Source: Bactericera cockerelli (lineage: Eukaryota; Arthropoda; Insecta; Hemiptera; Triozidae). Taken from it: a DNA stretch of 64,000 nucleotides. Location: positions 1 through 64,000 of the forward strand of contig JAMCCL010000072.1 in assembly GCA_024516035.1 (NCBI GenBank), given 5' to 3'. Shown piece after piece: positions 33,861 through 44,081 of this stretch (within the stretch, counting starts at the first letter, position 1; every line of letters starts with the position of its first letter). Position numbers and translations under genes: made by a program. Below the pieces are notes generated by a model that was given only the letters and a program-made list of their open reading frames with translations, was not told the origin of the DNA and ran no database searches.

Positions 33861-34393
33861 CCCCAAAAACACCACTTCGTGGTTAAAAAAAGAAGAACGC
33901 CTCACTCAAAAGAATGATTATAATTAGCTAAAAATAAATGATATCAAATTGAGAACACCTTGCCACCTCTCTTTCTGTATCTCTGTACTCCTCTCTGAAT
34001 TTATTCCTCTTATGTTTATCTTCTTTATCCTTTCTAGGGGTCATCCCAAACTTGATTTCTCTTTAAATTTACTTGTTGCACGGCAATAAAAAATGGTGGT
34101 CGGAGTATGATTTTTCTGAACTTATTTGATTTGAATCGAGAAAATTACACCGCGATCGCCTTTTTTATTGCCGTGCAACAAGTAAATTTAAAGAGAAATC
34201 AAGTTTGGGATGACCCCTAGAAAGGATAAAGAAGATAAACATAAGAGGAATAAATTCAGAGAGGAGTACAGAGATACAGAAAGAGAGGTGGCAAGGTGTT
34301 CTCAATTTGATATCATTTATTTTTAGCTAATTATAATCATTCTTTTGAGTGAGGCGTTCTTCTTTTTTTAACCACGAAGTGGTGTTTTTGGGG
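33861..34393. repeat. very long inverted repeat (two 233-bp arms, 67-bp loop)
   Basis: The arm 33861-34093 begins ccccaaaaacaccacttcgt and ends cacggcaataaaaaa. Its reverse complement fills 34161-34393 with no gap and no mismatch that I found by reading. The loop (34094-34160) is unique and contains ggtggtcggagtatga and accgcgatcgcc. A transcript from either strand would form a long hairpin RNA. No TIR-like termini, target duplication or coding frame explain it. Confidence 0.9.
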
Positions 34394-34960
34394 GATATCA
34401 GTTCTTTTTGTACGAAAATATAGGTTCATACACTACTGAAACATTATGAATAACAAAAGTAAATAAGCTGGGAAAATGTAAATGTACCAAGTTGTCTTTT
34501 TTAAGATATAGTTTTAGCAGTACGTATTTAATTTTTCCAAGGTCAATATGTATTTGGATCACAGATTTGGCCCCCTGAGTCCAAAATTGAGTAAATAATA
34601 TATAAATTTGCAATGCAAGACCTTTTGATTCTATACTCAACATGATTAGGTTTATCTTTCAATGCTAAATAGACCTCGGAGCCTCCTATGAGGGACACTA
34701 AAACACCTGGATTTACCAATGCCAAAGAAATTATTTTGTAATCACCTTATCAAGGTGAGGTAATGAGTTCTCTCCCGTTGACCTTTTCTTACCCGAATTC
34801 TCTCCGGCTTGTTGCAGGGGTCACCACGAGTATCTCTCCCGGAAATAAGACCATGCTTTTTTACATTAGGCATTTAAGAAAATGAAAACTATAAAATTAT
34901 CATTTTTATATAAGAATCGGCCTTTTATAAGGAAATCTTTTAAATCTCTAACTAATGAAG
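34394..34960. other. AT-rich spacer, nothing recognised
   Basis: Short frames of 60-81 codons lack recognisable motifs. Confidence 0.4.
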
Positions 34961-35155
34961 GGCAATGCCTTCAGTGTATAGTAGGTAAAATACATAGAAG
35001 GCCATGCCTCAAGGAATATAGTAGGGTTAGGGATAATATATAGAAGGCAATGCCTCGGGTTTATAGTAGGGTTAGGTAAATATATAGGCCATGCCTTGGG
35101 TTTATCATAGGGTTAGGAAAAATTCATAGAAGGCCATGCCTCAGGTCTATATCAA
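34961..35155. repeat. minisatellite-like block, unit about 50 bp, four copies
   Basis: Each unit holds aaggc(c/a)atgcctcgggttt, then atagtagggttagg. Confidence 0.75.
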
Positions 35156-35264
35156 TGATTCTTAGGTGTTTCGATTATAATTTTTATGCTAGGTCTAAAC
35201 TATGTAGGTATAAAATCAGGTAAAAATGCAAGCGACGCGACGGGAGACAATTTGGTGTTGATAA

Positions 35265-35435
35265 AACCATGAGCGGGAGAGAACTCGGTGGTGACGTCCC
35301 TTATCAATACCTCACGAGGTATGAGTGTACCCCGGACATAATGGACAGAGAAAAAAAACTTCCCTGAAGGGGATCGAACCCAAGTCATCGTGTGTGCAAG
35401 CCTAGTATGCTACCCACTTGGCCAAAGTCACTACT
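35265..35435 (-). mobile_element. SINE A copy
   Basis: Minus-strand head gtagtgactttggccaagtg, B box gggttcgatcccc, body ggggtacactcatacctcgt. Confidence 0.75.
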
Positions 35436-35524
35436 TGTCACAATTATTAGTGAGTAGCATCGATATTATGAGAGCTAATTCATCATATTTTATCTCCATC
35501 CAACCATGATTGTCCAAAATCAAT

Positions 35525-35745
35525 CTCGTAATGCCGCCACAGGTCATTGCCCAATTCTGCAAATACTAAAATTTTCCTCGCGAGGGTTCGTCATGAAGAT
35601 CAAACATAAAGATCGGATAAACAAAACAACGTTAAGCCCAAATTGAAAATATAGAGCTAAAAAAATTCGTTCCCGCCAGGATTCGAACCCATGCATCCTG
35701 GGTGGCAGGTCGAGCATGCTACCAATAGACAAAGTTATCTTCTAA
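35525..35745 (-). mobile_element. SINE with a different tRNA-like head and SINE A-like end
   Basis: Minus-strand head gataactttgtctattggta, B box gggttcgaatcctgg. It ends in gacctgtggcggcattacga, resembling the SINE A end. Confidence 0.6.
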
Positions 35746-36415
35746 AGAAACAGACGGAAAATGAACTAAATTAATACTTGGAAACGTAAACATTAAAATT
35801 TTGCAGTGAGAGAGCGAGGTCATCTCGAAAAATACATACTGGCCAAGATCTGACCACTAAGCTAAGGATTCGAAGGTACCTACCCGCCAAAGAAAATGAA
35901 AAGGCCACCAGGTGCCACCCAGTGGACCGGATGAAGGAATAAAATCAATAAATTTGGTATCTGCTCATCAAGATCTTTCATTTGATACCACTTAAGATTA
36001 GTATTATCCTTCAATTCCCGATTTGGGCTCCCAAAACCCGAGGCCGCCCAAATGGGCCGCCCGCTTATAATTTAGAATTTTTTTTTGGTCCGGGCTCATC
36101 TCCATTATATCTTGATCACTTTAGACACCTCACTTAATCTTCAGTGCCAAGTTAAAGACACGAAGTCGGGTCTCAAAGGATCCGTATGAAAAAAAAACAG
36201 AAAAAAAAAAAAATTATGAATCTTTTCATGTCTTTCACGATTGTTGGGGGTCTCGAAAATAGGGTTCCCGGTGGCCTAGGAAGTCAAACAAAGAGTCAAA
36301 TCAACTTATTTTTCAACGTAGAGCCCATTTCTGATTTTTTCGCGATTTTTGAAATTTATGTTGCACTTTTCGCTGGCTGAAAGTACATGAAATGCATGGG
36401 AACTATGTTTTCCGT
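35746..36415. other. spacer, nothing recognised
   Basis: No gene or known repeat seen. A tRNA-like phrase around 35845-35875 is too weak to call. Confidence 0.35.
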
Positions 36416-36495
36416 AACCTTACACTCTGCCGGGCTGTCTCTTTCTTTGTATAGGCGTTCTTCACACCTCGGCCGAGGTGTTTGATATATAGGTT
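36416..36495 (+). repeat. short dispersed repeat with an 18-bp perfect palindrome, copy 1
   Basis: ccttacactctgccgggctg through acacctcggccgaggtgt (palindrome) to ttgata. A second copy at 55459-55535 differs at only a few bases. Confidence 0.75.
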
Positions 36496-36839
36496 AAAAA
36501 AAGTAAACACGTATATGGAGTAAGAAAATAATGTAAAAGAACAACAAAAAAAAGAGGATCAAAAGAAAATGATAGTAATAATATTATTCATGGTAAGTAT
36601 ACACTTTTACTTATGTATACTGTTGGAAAGATTCGTGCTCCGAAATCTAAAAGAAAAGTGTGAGAGCAGACGTGAGAATAGAAATACAATGACAAAGGGT
36701 TCAAAAATCTTTGACGCAAGTATCCCTTGGGAACACACACACACACACACACTTCGGATTTAAGTTACAGCACTAAAAAATGTGTATTGTCTCCGTAAAT
36801 ATTCTAACATCAAAAATTCCAACCCGCGCTTTTTTTAGG

Positions 36840-37905
36840 TGATGAGGAAAGAGACAATAAGAAAAGAAAGAGAAACGGTTGAAAAAAGACAAGAAAGAGA
36901 AAACAGTTAAAAAGAAAAAATGTAAAAAAAGTTCAAAAAAGAAAGGAAAGAAAAAACAGTTGAAAAGAGAAAGGAAAAAAAACGGTTAAAAAAAGAAGAA
37001 AATGAAGAAAAAAAACAGTCGAAAGAGGAAAAGAAATTGAAAAGATACATTAAACGGTAAAATAAACAGAAAAGAAAAAAGAGTTGAAAAAAAGAGAGAA
37101 AGTAGAAGAGGAAGAGAAATGAGAGTAATTATCAAGAAACCAACAGAAAACTTGATGATGTTAGGAACGAACACATTAGTATGCTACAAGTGTAGAGTGA
37201 GTGTAAGTTCACACCTATTTTATGAGAAAATAATGAGAGAGAGAGAAGAGCAGAATAAAGACAAAATGATGAGAGGAAGAGCTTTTATTCTTAGAAGCTT
37301 TTATTATTAGCTTAGGAAAAGAACCTTTGTAAATATCCAATATTGTTAATAAATAAATAAAATGTTAAAAAAAAAAAAGAGGAAGAGGAGGAAATAGAAG
37401 AGAAAAATAATGAAGAAGGTATAAAAGCAAGAGATATAAAGATGAATAGATAAAGAGGAAGAGAGAAATTTAGATGATGATGATGATGATGTGAGTGAGA
37501 CATAGAGAAAAAGAGAGAGAGAAAGGGAGAGAGAGAAAGAGAGCAAGAGAGAGCGAGAAAAAGAGAGAGAGAAAAAGAGAGAGAGAGAAAAAGAGAGAGA
37601 GAAAGAGAGAGCAAGAGATAGAGAATAAAGACAAAATGGAGAGAGAGAAAGAGAGAGAAATAGAAGAGAAAAATAGTAAAGAAGGTATAATAGCAAGAGA
37701 GATAAACATGATCTGATAAAGGGATAGATAAATAGAGAGTGGAAGAAGAGGAAGAGAGAAATTAATAATAAAAAAAAACAGATGACCATAATGTGAGAGA
37801 GAGAGAGAGATAGAGAAATGAAGAGAGAGAAAGAAATAGAGGATAGACAAAGAAAAAGAGTGACAGAGAGAGAGAGAATAAATATGAAAGAGAAAGAAAG
37901 AGATG
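36840..37905. repeat. purine-rich region: AAAG/AACAGTT-type repeat then GA microsatellite
   Basis: 36850-37090 repeats a loose unit gaaaaaaacagttgaaaaga. 37490-37870 is impure (GA)n preceded by (gat)n at 37473-37490. A direct repeat of aatagaagagaaaaatagta ... ataaacatgat-like sequence occurs twice (about 37395 and 37660). Confidence 0.8.
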
Positions 37906-38130
37906 AAAGCACCTCAAGTAAGAAGAACGTAAAAAAAAAACAGAGAAAGTTAAAAGAAGGAGTGGCGTTTTTTCTTGATTTAATTATTCTAAAGTGTAAA
38001 AGAAACAGGATTTATTGTAGACTGCACTCTACAGAACCTAATGCTAGTAAGAAGTTGACCCTACAATATTATGAGCGTTCACAATGGAGCCCTAGACCCT
38101 AGGGTAGCGTCGGTAACACGTAATCCAACC

Positions 38131-38325
38131 GACCGACCTCAGTAGCTTGATCGATAAGACAGCGGACTTGTAACCTGGAGGTCGGTGGTTCAATTCCCGG
38201 TTTCAGCGTATATTTAATAAAGCGAGTTTGAGTACTTGTGATATCACGAAAATGATTAACATAAATGTGATAACTTATAAATCCAACCATGTTATTAAAA
38301 TAAATGTGGACAGCTTCAATGGAGT
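38131..38325 (+). mobile_element. SINE C copy
   Basis: Head gacctcagtagcttgatcga, loop cttgtaacctgg, B box ggttcaattcc, tail aaagcgagtttgagtacttg and taacataaatgtgataactt. Confidence 0.85.
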
Positions 38326-38865
38326 CCATTAAGTCGTCTATATCAAGCTGTGGGCACTAGGGTCAGAGTCCTAGGGTATAGGGTCTCGGGTCGAATTCTC
38401 AAATACGAATTGAACGAGTCCTACCCCCATTTTGAATGACCTATAAAGAGTAATGTAATTTCTGGTTTTATCAATGAAATTTCTGAAAATTTTAACTTTA
38501 ATTTTATACCACTTACCTTTGGCACACATACAAGAATGTATAATTAAATGCTGAAATATAATATCTAGAGCAAAAAAAATACCTTATTTAGAGAAAGGAA
38601 TTAATAAGAATTCCTTTCTGGAATTAATAAGGAAGATTATTGCAATCGAAAGAGAAAATCGAAGGGAATTTCAATTTGATGTAAGGTAAAGAGTTAAGAG
38701 GAAAAGTCTATTAATTGAAATATAATTGCTAGAGCGAGAGATGAAGAAAATAGAGACAAGGGCCAGGATTAGGAAACAGGACTAAAGTTAAGATAAGGCA
38801 GAATGTCCCTCAGGTAAGGCTATAGTGTGCTCTTAATTGTGTTGAACCGACTTGTCTGGCTTAAC
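38326..38865. other. spacer, nothing recognised
   Basis: AT-rich with a small direct repeat of ggaattaataagaa near 38597 and 38620. No gene. Confidence 0.4.
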
Positions 38866-39183
38866 CTAGATAAATTCTGTTATACTTATACAGGGTCTCG
38901 AAATACCTAGTGAACTCGAAATACCTACTATTTTAATAATTATTTCAACAGTAAAAATATTGTAGAAACATAGAACAATATTGTTGAAACACAAAACTTT
39001 TGACCTCCATAAAAAAATTACTGAACTACCCTTCATTCCATTGTATTCAAGCCATGCGGGTGCCCATTCAGGTGTCACAAAAATTGTTGATATCCCCCCA
39101 TTAAAACTTCTTCGGTGTATCTCTTCTGACAAGTCAAGAGTGATGAGGGCCAAAAGCAAACACAACAATGAAACTGAATACAC
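38866..39183 (-). pseudogene. possible decayed third beta/gamma-crystallin-like paralogue
   Basis: A 105-residue frame starts with a signal peptide, LLCLLLALITLDLS, much like LSCLLALISLDLC of copy A at 1.9 kb. Fifteen residues later STIFVTPEWAPAWLEYNG aligns without gaps to VTIYSVPHFRGSTETLEG, keeping T-I-aromatic, P, aromatic and the final G. The coding bases around the signal peptide (gtgatgagggccaaaagcaa on plus) resemble gctgatgagtgccagaaggc of the 2.7-kb gene. The key F-x-G glycine is lost, and the remainder (RSKVLCFNNIVLCF) matches nothing. It could be a first exon with a splice donor near the G-K-G region, a pseudogene, or chance. Confidence 0.35.
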
Positions 39184-39295
39184 AAAACAAAAGACAGATC
39201 GACTGCAGAGAATCTCACTTATCTTCGTTTCCCCCTCCCCTCTTCTTCCCTAATCGTCCACGTCTACCCCTATCCGTCAATTCTTTTTGTTCGAA

Positions 39296-39454
39296 TATTC
39301 TGTCTCTCTCTCTCATTGTCTCTTTATTTCTCTCACTCTCTCTCATTCTCTATTTATTTCTCTCTCTCTCTCTCTGTTTCTCTCTAATTATCTCTCTATC
39401 TCTTTCTTTCTCTCTCTCTCTCATATTATCTAATTCTCTCTCTCTCTCCCTCTT

Positions 39455-39519
<65 letters not shown>

Positions 39520-39593
39520 CTCTCTCTCTCTATCTGTCCCTCTCTGTCTCATTTTGCACTTTTCTCTGTTTCTTCTTATATCTCTCATCTCGC

Positions 39594-39653
<60 letters not shown>

Positions 39654-39725
39654 ACACACACACACACATACAGTCTCTCAATTTCTCTCTCTTTATCTCC
39701 CCTTCTATATCTCTCGTATCTCTCT
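39296..39725. repeat. CT microsatellite with a short CA run
   Basis: Long impure (CT)n, purest at 39600-39640, then tctatctatctc and a (CA) run at 39652-39667. Confidence 0.9.
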
Positions 39726-40065
39726 CTACCCACCTCTTCTTCAAGAAAGTCAAGAAGGAGAGAAAATAATGAGGAAGAGCGATGTCCCCCCCATCAACAC
39801 TACAGTCACGTAACCAATTTCAGAGAGTATCTGTTTCCCAGCGTGATGGAACGTTAATTATTTCTATTCTGAAACTAAAAAAAGATCTTACTTTGTACTT
39901 TTTTCTCCCAGGTGGTCAGATCAGATCCCATATGTTGTGAACATGAACAATCTTTGGACTTTATCAGCAAAAGTTCCTTGTTGCACGTTTTTCATCCAAA
40001 ATAAATTTTAATGTTGGAAATCTTTATTATAGGTAGAATAATACACAAGTAATTATTTAAATGAA
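39726..40065. other. spacer, nothing recognised
   Basis: Mixed composition with no gene or known repeat. Confidence 0.4.
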
Positions 40066-40067
40066 TC

Positions 40068-40280
40068 AGTTTGACCGGTAGCTCAGTGGTAAAGGCGGCA
40101 CTCTGTGAACCCAAAGATTCCAGAGTTCGTGGGTTCGAAACCCAGCCGGGACATGACAAATTATCCCCCCATTCCGGATTTTCACCACATAATAATAATT
40201 CTTTGGCTTACTGCTGGAATAATGGGATTTTGATAGTCCTAATCGGGCAGTATAAATAAGGCGATATTATTATTATTATT
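40068..40280 (+). mobile_element. SINE B copy
   Basis: Head tgaccggtagctcagtggta, B box gggttcgaaaccc, body ttactgctggaataatggga, and an end cagtataaataaggcgatat followed by (att)n. Confidence 0.9.
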
Positions 40281-40417
40281 TGTTACTGGTAGATTATAGG
40301 TAATCGCTAATCAGTTTATTCTCGAATAGAACCAAATTGCGCGTCCAACTTTGAACAGTTGATGGTCCCTCTTTCAACAAATCCCCGCCTCTGATTGGTT
40401 CAATTTATTTGAATTAC

Positions 40418-41132
40418 TTCCGAGAAATTTCTAATATTAGAAATCGGAAGTATTGTGTTCGTTTTTGTAAAAAAAAAATATTTTTTTGCTCCGATTTCAA
40501 TTTTTTTCATATTTCTGGACGTTTCATAACCTACTGAGTAAATTTGGTTTTGTGTCCGTCTGTCGGTCTGTCGGTCCGTCGATCCGTCGGTCTGTTAAAA
40601 CGATTCCTTGTAACGCGCAAATCTCGGAAACCACTCGACCGATTTTAATGAAATTTTGCACACATCTAGGAGACATTCTGTAGATGGTCCCAATTCATTG
40701 AATTCATACTAGCGGTTCTGGGTGAAAGAGACCATGCGCCTGACCACTAACTTTTTACTTAAACGCTTATATCTCGTGAACGGTACACTCGATTTCGATG
40801 AAATTTTGTAAGAATATGCATATTATTGTTTTGCATAGGTTATTTATATTTATTTTCAAAATAATTATAATTTAACTCTGATATTTAAGAAATTCCGAAA
40901 TTTTGGACAAAAAAGTAAAAAAATAAGGACCACGACTTGCCGATACAGAATTTTTTGTGGAATCTAGAATGTAGAAAATACGATATTCTACCATATAAAA
41001 CAAATTTGAAGAAAATCGGTTGAGCCGTTTTGGAGATACAAGTAATTTTTAATAAAATCTCAAAATTGGCACGTGTTTACAATGTGAAGCAATCACGAGG
41101 AAGTTTTGTGTCCATAATTGGCAGTGTTTTTT
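40418..41132 (+). mobile_element. family I non-autonomous element, longest copy
   Basis: The left end forms a hairpin (cttccgagaaatttctaat against attagaaatcggaag), followed by repeated gtctgtcggtc. The interior reads ccactcgaccgattttaatg and tatctcgtgaacggtacact. The right end is caatcacgaggaagttttgt, ccataattggcagtg. Copies lie at 12.96 kb (deleted), 17.3 kb (fragment) and 57.7 kb (inverted, nearly full). No coding frame; superfamily unknown. Confidence 0.75.
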
Positions 41133-41389
41133 TTGTTTACCTCATGCAGTGGCGGATAACTGAACATCCTTAATTTTCAGGTATACACCAAATTTTATAC
41201 TATTTTATAATAATTAGAAAATAAGGAAAGAAAAAAAGGGAGCAAAGACAAAAAATATTATTTTAAAAGAATTAGATACCCACTCCTTCGCGAGAGAAAA
41301 ATTACTACAGGTCCGGAAATCAGCTGATAGTCCCTCTTGGACGCAAATTGTGAAACATCGGGTTCCCTATGTTTAAACATGTTATATGA

Positions 41390-41520
41390 TCTCAGTGGTA
41401 ACAACTCATATTTCCTCACAATACAGAGTAGAAAATATTCTACGTAGACGGGATACGAACCCAGGTCACCGTGCTTGCAAACCCAGTGAGCTACTCCACC
41501 CTGCCACTGTGTCTACTTAG
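41390..41520 (-). mobile_element. SINE A-related copy
   Basis: Minus-strand head gtagacacagtggcagggtg, B box gggttcgtatccc. Confidence 0.6.
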
Positions 41521-41689
41521 GTACCTACCTATGTATAGTGTATTCACAAAATTGTGTGAGTTTTTCATTAAAAAAGTTATCATACATATTTGTGTAAATC
41601 ACATTCGTGATATAATAAATCTTTGTGTTATTATATCACAATTTTAATGGATAGCGCACAGTTATTTAATATCCCAATATCTTTTTTTG

Positions 41690-41872
41690 CCTAGAATTCC
41701 TCCATTGGTCGCTGCTAACATTAAGGCAGCAACTCATTTTTACTCACGAGGTATGAGTGGACCCCGAACACCCAAGTACAGAACAGAAAAAATCCTGCCC
41801 CGCTGGTAATCGAACCCAGGTCACCGTTCGTGCAATGCCTAGTGCGCTAACTCTGCCACGGGTGACTACCGT
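41690..41872 (-). mobile_element. SINE A copy
   Basis: Minus-strand head gtagtcacccgtggcagagt, B box gggttcgattacc, end ttagcagcgaccaatggagg. Confidence 0.85.
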
Positions 41873-41874
41873 GG

Positions 41875-42003
41875 TATATTTCGTGATATATCACAACTAC
41901 TCAAACTCGCTTTACAAAATCTACGCTGAAACCGGGACTTGAACCACCGACCTCCAGGTTACGAGTCCGCCGCCTTATTGATCAAGCTGCTGAGGTTGGT
42001 TTT
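41875..42003 (-). mobile_element. SINE C copy
   Basis: Minus-strand head aacctcagcagcttgatcaa, B box ggttcaagtcc, tail gtaaagcgagtttgagtagt. It directly abuts the SINE A copy. Confidence 0.85.
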
Positions 42004-42057
42004 TGAAAATTGAATGATTTATGAATACCAGTGCACAGGTGGGTGTAAATAGAGGCT

Positions 42058-42346
42058 ACAGGGTGTTTTAAAAAAATAATATTTACAGGTATGGAAACTT
42101 ATTCTACATATACAGGGGAGCCACATACAGGGTGGTGGACGTGGATAGTACATTTGTGGTGGTGGCCATGTTATTGCAAGAGTTAGGAGATTAAATTAAA
42201 AAGATATTATTGCAGAAAAATGTTCGTAGTTTATTTTTTCATTATGAATATACAATATCTCATGAATAATGAGAGATATCGAAATTTCCAATAGACTAAA
42301 AAGTTACATAAAACCCGAGCGAATAATAAACACGGGACACCCTGTA
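42058..42346. mobile_element. putative small MITE with tacagggtgt ends
   Basis: Starts tacagggtgttttaaa and ends gacaccctgta. Only about 10 bp of inverted repeat is clear. Confidence 0.5.
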
Positions 42347-42659
42347 AATTAGTAACAGGAAGGTAGCTGTAATTTATCATTGTGGAGGCCATATTGATCC
42401 TCCCGACTGACTGGATAGCCTTTTACTTCCGCTGTCTTCTATATGAGATACCTCCGTGAAAATAATAAGCTTCCAGTTAATCTGTATAAATAATAATAAT
42501 ACTCTGGTGGTATAAGGAAAACCTCAGAAACACGATGAATTGGAGTAGGTATACTATTTTCTTATTAATTAAATAATAAATTAACAATAATTAATTATTG
42601 TTAATTTATTTTTTAATTGTAATTTTGTATCTTATTTATTACAAATAAAGGTTAATTTA

Positions 42660-42745
42660 TTTATTGGTGGTATAAGGTAACTACCAGGCGAGGTCAATGC
42701 TTAAAGCATTTTCTACCACCTAACCCTTAGAGTCTTATTATTATG
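42660..42745 (-). mobile_element. SINE G tail fragment
   Basis: Minus-strand gactctaagggttaggtggt, then attgacctcgcctggtagtt. Confidence 0.65.
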
Positions 42746-42854
42746 TGGTCACAAACTCAATGTAATGAGCGCGTTAACCTGCACTTGACTAGCAGTGCAC
42801 TTTTAATGCTGTAGGAATAATACTCCACGTTGTCAAAATTGAAATTCTAGTCAT

Positions 42855-43195
42855 CATCATCATAGGGTTGCGTCATTGTGAACGATGGTAGCCAGACAGT
42901 AGAGGAATGAATGACTCAGCACTTCTACCACTGTCTTTACAAGGAGGCTAATAATTGACAAGGGCCCCCAGAACTGAGCCAATGCTGATCTACTCCCTGT
43001 TTATAGTCCCCCAGCCAGACAGCTGGTCTACTCCCTGTTTATAGTCCCCCAGCCAGACTGCTGGTCTACTCCCTGTTTATAGTCCCCCAGCCACACTGCT
43101 GGTCTACTCCCTGTTTATAGTCCCCCAGCCAGACTGCTGGTCTACTCCCTGTTTATAGTCCCCCATCTACTCAAACTAATTTCACTCAGCCAGAG
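42855..43195 (+). repeat. dispersed repeat F with an internally expanded 42-bp tandem repeat
   Basis: The first part (gcgtcattgtgaacgatggt, cactgtctttacaaggaggc) matches 49985-50155. Here the final segment, ctggtctactccctgtttat then agtcccccagccagactg, is tandemly repeated about 4.5 times, while the 50-kb copy has it once. Confidence 0.85.
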
Positions 43196-43199
43196 TGGC

Positions 43200-43335
43200 T
43201 GAGTGGGGGGTTCGAAGCCAGCATCACGAAGGGTTCGAATTTGAATGGTCACACATCCAAATCCTAGCCTTGCTGGGCGTTGCTTAACTTCAGTGACACA
43301 ACAAGAACTGGTGCCATCGACTCTGTCTCCTCATG
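43200..43335 (-). mobile_element. SINE E (5S-derived) head fragment
   Basis: Minus-strand cactgaagttaagcaacgcc and tttggatgtgtgaccattca are 5S internal-promoter landmarks; the tail is missing. Confidence 0.65.
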
Positions 43336-43377
43336 TATATTGTATATATGTAATATAAGGTTCCCTTCTGGAGAGAC

Positions 43378-43575
43378 AATATCGCCTTATTTATACTGCC
43401 CAATTAAGACTATTAAGTCCCATTATTCCATCAGTAAGCCCAAGACATATTAAATTGTGGTAAAAATCCCAAATGGGAAGATAACTTGTCATGTCCCGGC
43501 TGGGTTTCGAACCCGCGACCTCTGGAGTTTCTGGGTTCACACAGTGCTGCCTTTACCACTGTGCTACAGGGATAG
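43378..43575 (-). mobile_element. SINE B copy
   Basis: Minus-strand head tccctgtagcacagtggtaa, B box gggttcgaaaccc, body ttactgatggaataatggga. Confidence 0.9.
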
Positions 43576-43719
43576 ATAGACCTTGTAGAGACAGATAGTC
43601 CCCTTTAAAAATGAAACAACATAAGTTAGTTGTATAGGAAGGCAGATTGAAAGGACAACTAACAGGTGACAAAAGTAAATGGAACTTGTTTATATGGCAC
43701 AGGTAGGTACAGACAAAAG

Positions 43720-44048
43720 GGAAGGAGAGAGACAGAGGGAGAGAGAAATAGAGTAGGAAAGAGCGATGTTTGAATTGGAGAGGGACAGAGTAAGATAAAG
43801 GGAAAGAGAGAGAGAGAGTTAGAGAGAGAGAGAGGGATAGAAAGGGATAAAAAAAATGATTTTGGGAAGAGAGGGGGAAAAAGAAAATAAAGAAATTGGG
43901 AGAGAGATTAAAAAGGCAGAGAGAGAGTGGGTGAGAGAAAGGTAAAGGGAAAGGGAGATATTGGAGAAGAGAGAGAAAGAGAGAGCGAGAAAGAGAGAAA
44001 GTGTGTGAGAGGTAGAGAGAGAAAGTGAATTGAATTGAATTGAATTGA
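43720..44048. repeat. GA-rich region ending in (ttgaa)n
   Basis: Impure GA tract followed by four or five ttgaa units at about 44025-44050. Confidence 0.85.
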
Positions 44049-44081
44049 AAATGTGGCAAATTTATTTACATCAAGATAATA

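Noticed and set aside
37495..37716. Arg/Glu/Lys-rich frames over GA tracts (also 17591, 31669 and 53792)
   Set aside because: Direct translation of (GA)n repeats, not charged coiled-coil proteins.
39168..39857. Long Ser/Leu/Ile-rich frame (229 codons) and similar frames at 14959, 17514, 25062, 31225, 37346, 43553, 49164 and 54718
   Set aside because: They are readings through CT microsatellites and have no domain or codon signal.
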